DNA from: Chara braunii
Taxonomy: Eukaryota > Streptophyta > Charophyceae > Charales > Characeae
NCBI GenBank assembly: GCA_003427395.1
Contig: BFEA01000076.1
Location: forward strand, 2,463,534 to 2,500,015
Length of the DNA stretch: 36,482 nt
Direction of reading: 5' to 3'
A model generated the notes under the pieces. The model had not been told where the DNA came from. It saw only the letters and a program-made list of their open reading frames with translations, and did not search any database. Below are positions 29,454-36,482 of this stretch, piece by piece. The stretch's first letter is position 1. Every line of letters begins with the position of its first letter. A program made the position numbers and the translations under genes.

Positions 29454-30796
29454 ATGGGGATGCCCAGACTTAGGGAAAATGAGCCACGGCAAGCGCGGAG
29501 GGCTAGAAAGGAGCGATTCCGGCATGGGGCAAGTAAAGACGGTAAACGACAACCGTGAGATGAGATCTCACGGCCTAGAAAAATCAGCATACATATGTAG
29601 ATGATGGGACCACCAAGGGCAAGGGGCCCCAACAATAAAAATGGGACGCCGTCCGGAATGTTGCTGAGGGCCAAGTGGGTCCAAATAATAAAAATCGAAA
29701 AACGGGACATGCACCGGCGGGACCGCCGACGAGACAAGAAAATGGAACTAGTATGGAGGAGAGTGGCGACGACTTGGGATGTCCCAAGGGAACCATGAGC
29801 AAGCATGAGGAATAATTCTGCAAACAAAAGGCACCGTCGAGATGAAGGATCTAAACGGTGAAAAATATTAGCACCACTAGTGCAAGGGAGGGTTGCCCAG
29901 CAAAATAGTAGTGTTGGGAGGGCTGCCCAGCAGTCCGGGATATCTCGGATTGGCTAGGCATGAGAAAATATAGCCTCAAGAGGCTCAACATGAGAAAAAG
30001 GTTGTCCTTAGAAAATCGGAGTAAAAGGGACTAAAAAATGGGCAAACGGGAGCAAAGTGGAGTCCTCTAGGAGCATGGGGGTGCCATTGTTGGAATCCGA
30101 GATGTAACGGCTAAGTAACAGCCATGAACCTGGCCTTGAATGAGGCCTTAGGGCCTACAAAGAGGGTGCACAGCAGTTTGACACTTGTCACAACTGAAAT
30201 AAAAGAAAAAGAAAGAAAAATAAGAGAAAAAGGAGGGAGAATGAAACAAAAAGGGAGAAAAGAGTGGAGGAGAGTGTGTCGGCCTATTGGGACCTGCACA
30301 GGGACTGGCAGGTCCCAACTGTGACCTTATCCCTCCTAGAATGAGGGAGGGCAATCCGGATTGTAGAGATATGGCCCTTGGGGCCATATCTCAATAAAAT
30401 CTGAATTAAAAAAACTGAAAATGAGAGAAAATGCAAAAAGGAAGTGGCCGGTTTTCTTTTGGACCATGGATCTGAGATCAGATCTCATGGTAGAGAGGAA
30501 CTAGCCGTTTTTTGTGGGCCAGCTCAAAACGGCTAGCTCCGGAATGAGGTGGCAGCCCAAAACGGAAACAAACAAAAGAAGGAAAGGGACAAAACTGTGC
30601 ATTTGGCCCAAAAAGAGAGCCAAATGCACCAAAAATTGAAAAAGTGGACTTAGGGGCTCATAATTGAAGCAAGGGCTACTAGGGGGTAGCACAGATTATT
30701 GTTGGCCTTGGATCTCAGCCAGATCCAAGGCTGAAAATGTGCCGCCACATGGAAAAATGCTCCGGCCTACCCAAGGGAGGTCGAAACTTGAAAAAA

Positions 30797-30938
30797 ATCG
30801 ATAAAAAGGCCCACAAGGCCTTTTTCTTTCAAGTATTGTTGCCCCTTGGGCATTAGGACTGCATGTAATCGAGAAAAAGGCCCACAAGGCCTTTTTCTTT
30901 CAAGTATTGTTGCCCCTTGGGCATTAGGGCATTAGGCC
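30797..30938. repeat. 71-bp tandem duplication in the right arm
   Basis: Two copies of aaaaaggcccacaaggcc with ctttcaagtattgttgcccc; atcga starts at 30797 and 30868. Half of a GCAGTCC hairpin (ggactgcatg) lies at the junction. The left arm has one copy (near 16140-16190). Confidence 0.8.
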
Positions 30939-30990
30939 CACAAGGGGGCAGCATTTGAGCAATGGAAAAGAGACCGAAGTAGGCCAAGAG

Positions 30991-31023
30991 GCAGTCCGAG
31001 TTGGTACCAACCACTCGGACTGC
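30991..31023. repeat. GCAGTCC hairpin, right arm (outer)
   Basis: gcagtccgagt pairs with actcggactgc. Identical in reverse complement to the hairpin at 16037-16069. Confidence 0.8.
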
Positions 31024-31574
31024 ATGTACTTGGCCAAAATGAGGCTCAGGTACCTCTAGAAGGGCCTAGTGGTGGAATTTGGCCTTGGGGGTACCTCGGT
31101 TCACCCCAAGGCACTTGGAGAGGCTCATGGGCTGGCCGGACTGCTGGTTTCAGCCTACAAAAGCTGAGGATGCAGTCCGCCACTCTCACATTTGCATCAG
31201 GAGTGCCCATGCTGCCCAAGTGAGTTCACAGGAGCACCTTTGCACTTGGAGTGAGGAGAGAGGAACCCATGCTAGTAGGAGAGATTAGAGGAGACTAGGA
31301 GGTAGTGGGAAAAACTCTAGAGGAGAGTGATGGTGGGAGAGACACTTGGGAGGTGATCCGCCGTATCCCCCCTCGGTGTAGGAGAGAAGGAAAGGCTAGA
31401 GGAGTCCCACTAGGCCTCCTAGAGGGGAGGACTCCATAGGCATAGCTGAGGAAGCTTGCCATAGCCTGGGAGAGAGTAAGGAAGGAGGAGATTGTGCAAG
31501 GAGTGGAAGCTTCATCAACAAGACACCATCATCAACGAACCAACAAGGTGAGAGGAAGGAAGAGACTTCTCCAT

Positions 31575-31855
31575 CTTCATCTTCTTCTTCTTCTTCTTCT
31601 TCTTCTTCCTTCTTCCTTCTTCGTCTTCTTCTTCTTCTTCTTCTTCTTCTTCTTCTTCTTCTTCTTCTTCCTCACTCCCTCCTTCTTTCTCTTCTTCCTC
31701 CCATCTTCTCCCCCTTCATCTTCACCTTCCCCCTCTTCACTTCCATTCTCTTTGTCTTCTTCCTCTTCTTCTCCATCTCCATCCCCCCCATCTCTCTCCC
31801 CTTCTCCTACATCCTCTTTTACTTCATCTTCTCCCTTCCATGGGCTACTCAAACT
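31575..31855. repeat. CTT microsatellite and pyrimidine tract
   Basis: Uninterrupted (ctt)n blocks up to 31671, then mixed ctt/ccc pyrimidines. Frames through it give poly-Phe/Leu/Ser or poly-Lys/Glu and are not genes. It occupies the position of the assembly gap on the left side. Confidence 0.93.
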
Positions 31856-31904
31856 CCCACTTTCACTTACACACTAGGGGATAGTACTCCGATTCTTTCC
31901 TAGA

Positions 31905-32690
31905 TGATCCATGATACAATCTTGGTGATTTGGGCTCTCCAAACTTGTGTTTTTCACTCTCACACTAGTAGGTAGTATAGCGCTACACTCANGGATGCTT
32001 CNTGATACAATCTTGGTGATTTGGGCTCTCCAAACTTGTGTTTTTCACTCTCACACTAGTAGGTAGTATAGCGCTACACTCATGGATGCTCCTTGATACA
32101 ATCTTAGTGATTTGGGCTCTCCAAACTTGTGTTTTTCACACTCAAACTAGTAGCTAGTATAGCGCTACACTCAAGGATGCTCCTTGACACATTCTTGGTG
32201 ATTTGGGCTCTCCAAACTTGTGTTTTTCACTCTCACACTACTAGGTAGTATAGCGCCACACTCATGGATGCTCCTTGATACAATCTTGGTGATTTGGGCT
32301 CTCCAAAAATGTGTTTTTCACTCTCACACTAGTAGGTAGTATAGCGCTACACTCAGGGATGCTTCTTGATACAATCTTGGTGATTTGGGTTCTCAAAACT
32401 TGTGTTTTTCACTCTCACACTAGTAGGTAGTATAGCGCTACACTCATGGATGCTTCTTGATGCAATCTTGGTGATATGGGCTCTTCAAACTTGTATTTTT
32501 CACTCTCACACTAGTAGGTAGTATAGCGCTACACTCATGAATGATCCATCATGCAATCATGGTGATTTGGGCCCTCCAAACTTGTGTTTTTCACTCTCAC
32601 ACTGGTAGGTAGTATAGCGCTACACCCATGAATGATCCATGATGCAATCATGGTGATTTGGGCTCCCCAAACTTGTGTTTTTCACTCTCA
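31905..32690. repeat. 91-bp satellite, proximal subfamily, right side
   Basis: About nine monomers with ttggtgatttgggctctcca, aacttgtgtttttcac, actagtaggtagtatagcgc. They are the reverse complement of the monomers at 14160-14940. Two N bases are present in the first copies. Confidence 0.93.
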
Positions 32691-33516
32691 CACTGACAGG
32701 TAGTGCACCGCTACTTTCATGGACGATCTCTAATGCATTCTAGGTGATTTGAACTACTCACACTCATGCTGTTCACTCATATACAGTAGTAGGTACTGCA
32801 CCGCAACTTTCATGGATGATCTCTGATGCATTCTTGGTGATTTGAACTACTCACACTCATGCTGTTCATTCATACACTAGTAGGTAGTGCACCGCAACTT
32901 TCATGGATGATCTTTGCTGCATTCTTGGCGATTTGGGTTACTCACACTCATGCTGTTCACTCATACACTAGTAGGTAGTGCACCGCAACTTCCATGGATG
33001 ATCTTTGCTGCATTCTTGGTGATTTGGGTTACTCACACTCAGGCTGCTCACGGATACACTAGTAGGTAGTGCACCGCTACTTCCATGGATGATCTTTGTT
33101 GCATTCTTGATCGTTTGGGTTACTCACACTCATGCTGTTCACTCATACACTAGTAGGTAGTGCACAACAACTTTCATGGATGATCTTTGATGCATTCTTG
33201 GTGATTCGGACTATTCACAGTCATGTTGTTCACTCATACACTAGTAGGTAGTGCACAACAACTTTCATGGATGATCTTTGGTGCATTCTTGGTGGTTTGG
33301 ACTATTCACACTCATGTTGTTCACCCATACACTAATAGGTAGTGCACCGAGACTTCTATGGATGATCTTTGGTTCAATCTTTGTGATTTAGGCTACTCAC
33401 ACTCATGCTGTTCACTCATACACGAGTAGGTAGTGCACCGCAACTTTCATGGATGATCTCTGATGCATTCTAGGTGATTTGAACTACTCACACTCATGTT
33501 GTTCACTCATACACTA

Positions 33517-34139
33517 CGTTCTTAACCCGAAAAAAACGTACGTACCTTGTATACCAATACAACGTACGGGGTACGTTGTATTCGAATACAACGTACGTAC
33601 GTTATAGAACGAGTTTTAGGGTACAACTTTTCAGAAGCCTGTAGTGCCGCCATTGTTTTTATTTTTATCTCAAATTTGGTTGGGAATTTCGCCAAGACCC
33701 TCAGGCAAAAGTTGTCTGCATTGCGATGTTGTACAACATACTTTTTTTTCAGAGTTTTTACTGAAGTTTTTTTTTTAATCGAAATTATGAAAAAATCAGT
33801 TAAAAACATTTTCATCCTCGTTTTTATTTTTTCTCGAATTTTCTCGTGAATTTTGATAAGACCCTCAGGCCAAGGTTATTTGTATTGCATTGTTGTATAA
33901 CATTTTATTTTTTTTGGATTTTTTTTATTATTTTTGAAAAATCAAAGCTCCAAAAATTCCAATACAACATACGTACGTTGTATTTGAATACAACGTACGT
34001 ACGTTAAATTTGAATACAACGTACGTATCTTATATTCGAACTTACGTTCTATTCGGGGAAAAACAAGAGATTTATGAAAACCTGACTTCCAGAGGTAATT
34101 CGAATATAACGTACGTACGTTTTTTTCGGGTTAAGAAGG
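33517..34139. mobile_element. MITE with 29-bp terminal inverted repeats, TA duplication
   Basis: The left end reads cgttcttaacccg, then seven A, then cgtacgtac. The right end is its reverse complement apart from one mismatch at position 2. The flanks are TA on both sides (33515-33516 and 34140-34141), and removing the element plus one TA restores a normal satellite monomer (cacactagtaggtag). This fits a Tc1/mariner-type non-autonomous element. The interior is A/T-rich with no transposase. Confidence 0.85.
33555..34120. repeat. Subterminal ACGTACGT repeats of the MITE
   Basis: About six copies of a ~26-bp unit (aatacaacgtacgtacgtt, often followed by gtattcga) cluster near both ends: around 33556 and 33583 on the left, and 33958, 33984, 34010 and 34100 on the right. 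A longer internal direct repeat around agaccctcaggc occurs near 33695 and 33860. Subterminal repeats often bind transposase. Confidence 0.7.
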
Positions 34140-36482
34140 TAGTAGGTAGTGCACCGCATTTTTCATGGATGGTCTCTAATGCATTCTTGGTGATTTGGAC
34201 TACTCACAAGCATGTTGTTCATTCATACACTAGTAGGTAGTGCACCGCAACTTTCATGGATGATCTCTGATGCATTCTAGGTGATTTGAATTACTCACAC
34301 TCATGCTGTTCACTCATACACTAGTAGGTCGTGCACCGCAACTTTCATGGATAATCTCTGATGCATTCTTGGTGATTTGGACTACTCACACTCATGATGT
34401 TCATTCATACACTAGTAGGTAATGCACCGCAATTTTCATGGATGATCTCTAATGCATTCTTGGTGATTAAGGCTACTCACACTCATGCTGTTTTCTCATA
34501 CCCTAGTAGGTACTGCACCGCAACTTTCATGGATGATCTCTGATGCATTCTTGAGGATTCGGAGTATTCAAACTCATGCTGTTCACTCATACACTAGTAG
34601 GTAGTGCACAGCAACTTTCATGGATGATCTTTGGTGCATTCTTGGTGGTTTGGATTATTCACACTCATGTTGTTCACCCATACACTAGTAGGTAGTGCAC
34701 CACGACTTCTATGGATGATCTTTGATTCAATCTTGGTGATTTAGGCTACTCACACTCATGTTGTTCACTCATACACTAGTAGGTAGTGCACCGCAACTTT
34801 CATGGATGATCTCTGATGCATTCTAGGTGATTTGAACTACTCATACTCATGCTGTTCATTCATACACTAGTAGGTAGTGCACCGCAACTTTCATGGATGA
34901 TCGCTGATGCATTCTTGGTGATTTGGACTACTCATACTCATGCCGTTCATTCATACACTAGTAGGTAGTGCACCGCAACTTTCATGGATGATCTCTGATG
35001 CATTCTAGGTGATTTGAACTACTCACACTCATGTTGTTCACTCATACACTAGTAGGTAGTGCACCGCATTTTTCATGGATGATCTATTATGCATTCTTGG
35101 TGATTTGGACTACTCACACTCATGCTGTTCATTCTTACACTAGTAGGTAGTGCACTGCAACTTTCATGGATGATCTCTGATGCATTCTTGGTGATTTAGG
35201 CTACTCACACTCATGCTGTTCACTCATACCCTAGTAGGAAGTGCGCCGCAACTTTTATGGATGATCTTTGATGCATTCTTGGTGATTCGGACTCATGCTG
35301 TTCACTCATACACTAGTAGGTAGTGCGCAACAACTTTCATGGATGATCTTTGGTGCATTCTTGGTGGTTTGGACAATTCACACTAATGCTGTTCACCCAT
35401 ACACTAGAAGGTAGTGCACCGCGACTTCTATGGATGATCTTGGTGATTTAGACTACTCACACTCAAATTGTTCACTCATACACTAGTAGGTAGTGCACCG
35501 CAACTTTCATGGATGATCTCTGATGCATTTTTGGTGATTCAGACTATTCACACTCATGCTGTTCACTCAGACACTAGTAGGTAGTGTACAACAACTTTCA
35601 TGGATGATCTTTGCTGCATTCTTGGTGATTTGGGTTACACTATTGCTGTTCACTCATACACTAGTAGGTAGTGCACCGCAACTTTCATGGATGATCTCTG
35701 ATGCATTCGTGGTGATTTAGGCTACTCACACTCATGTTGTTCACTGTTACACTAGTAGGTAGTGCACAACAACTTTCATGGATGATCTTTGCTGCATTCT
35801 TGGTGATTTGGGTTACTCACACTCATGCGGTTCACTCATACACTAGTAGGTAGTGCACAACAACTTTCATGGATGAACTTTGCGGCATTCTTGGTGATTT
35901 GGGTTACTCACACTCATGTTGTTCACTCATACACTAGTAGGTAGGGCACCGAAACTTCCATGGAAGACCTCTGCTGCATTCTTTATAGTTTGGGTTACTC
36001 ACGCTGATGCTGTTCACTCATACACTAGTAGGTAATGCACAACAACTTTCATGGATGATCTGTGCTGCATTCTTGGTGATTTGGGTTACTCACACTCATG
36101 CTGTTCACTCATACAGTAGTAGGTAGTGCACCGCAACTTCCATGGATCATCTCTGATGCATTCTTGGTGATTTGGACTATTTACACTCATGCTGTTCACT
36201 CATACACTAGTAGGTAGTGCACAACAACTTTCATGGATGATCTTTGCTGCATTCTTGGTGATTTGGGTTACACTCATGTTGTTCACTCGTACACGAGTAG
36301 GTAGTGCACCGCAACTTTCATGGATGATCTCTAATGCATTCTTGGTGATTTAGGCTACTCACACTCATGCTGTTCACTCATACACTGGTAGGTAGTGCAC
36401 AACAACTTTCATGGATGATCTTTGCTGCATTCTTGGTGATTTGGGTTACTCACACTCATGTTGTTCACTCATACACTAGTAG

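Larger units (their letters stand above)
27842..31570 (-). repeat. Right arm of the large inverted repeat
   Basis: Reverse complement of 15446-19008, with the same order of modules and hairpins. It is about 170 bp longer, partly because of a 71-bp tandem duplication near 30800 and an extra hairpin insertion at 28858, and it is shorter where the left arm has the 162-bp duplication. Reading frames in it are low-complexity and not conserved between arms, so I call no gene. Confidence 0.9.
32691..36482. repeat. 91-bp satellite, distal subfamily
   Basis: About 35 monomers with actagtaggtagtgcaccgc, aactttcatggatgatct, gcattcttggtgattt and actcatgctgttcactcata; for example tagtagg recurs at 34231, 34322 and 34413 (91 bp). 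It continues beyond the right edge and is interrupted by the MITE at 33517. Confidence 0.93.

Noticed and set aside
31494-31877. Low-complexity reading frames (poly-Leu/Phe/Ser, or poly-Lys/Glu on the other strand)
   Set aside because: Translation of the CTT microsatellite; no start context, domain or conservation.
33522-33849. Frames of about 100 codons inside the MITE
   Set aside because: A/T-driven Lys/Ile/Phe-rich translations covering the inverted repeats; no transposase motif.

Overview
The window looks like repeat-dominated nuclear DNA of a eukaryote in the plant/green-algal lineage. It holds decayed Ty3/gypsy retrotransposons, two of them with integrase GPY/F and chromodomain modules (chromoviruses), long ~80-91 bp satellite arrays, a MITE, and no intact host gene. 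The style of the gag and pol frames reminds me of charophyte algae such as Chara; this is an impression from memory and was not tested.

Layout. (1) 1-5055, minus strand: the gag-protease-RT-RNase H part of a Ty3/gypsy-like element that runs off the left edge. Gag and protease share one reading frame cut by many in-frame stops. (2) 5495-9105, minus strand: four tandem, diverged copies of a two-domain gene family I do not recognise, closely packed just upstream of that gag and co-oriented with it. All four are damaged. This is the best candidate for something undescribed. (3) 9106-12075: no gene I can support; one tRNA-like segment and a GA-rich tract. (4) 12160-14940: satellite DNA, then a 490-base assembly gap. 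(5) 15446-19008 and 27842-31570: two arms of a large inverted repeat, full of short perfect hairpins. The outer satellites (about 14160-14940 and 31905-32690) are inverted copies of each other too, so the mirror symmetry reaches into the satellite. (6) 19009-27848, between the arms: the 3' end of one chromovirus (integrase tail, chromodomain, a 1215-bp LTR with perfect 8-bp inverted ends), then a nearly full-length second chromovirus (5' LTR, gag, protease, RT, RNase H, integrase, chromodomain, polypurine tract, first 39 bp of the 3' LTR). The second one carries what looks like a canonical -1 ribosomal frameshift signal at its gag/protease junction. (7) 31905-36482: 91-bp satellite interrupted by a 623-bp MITE with 29-bp terminal inverted repeats and a TA duplication.

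Nothing here is likely to be expressed as intact protein. The retroelement genes would have worked together as gag (particle), protease (processing), RT/RNase H (cDNA synthesis) and integrase/chromodomain (targeted insertion). The function of the four-copy family is unknown.
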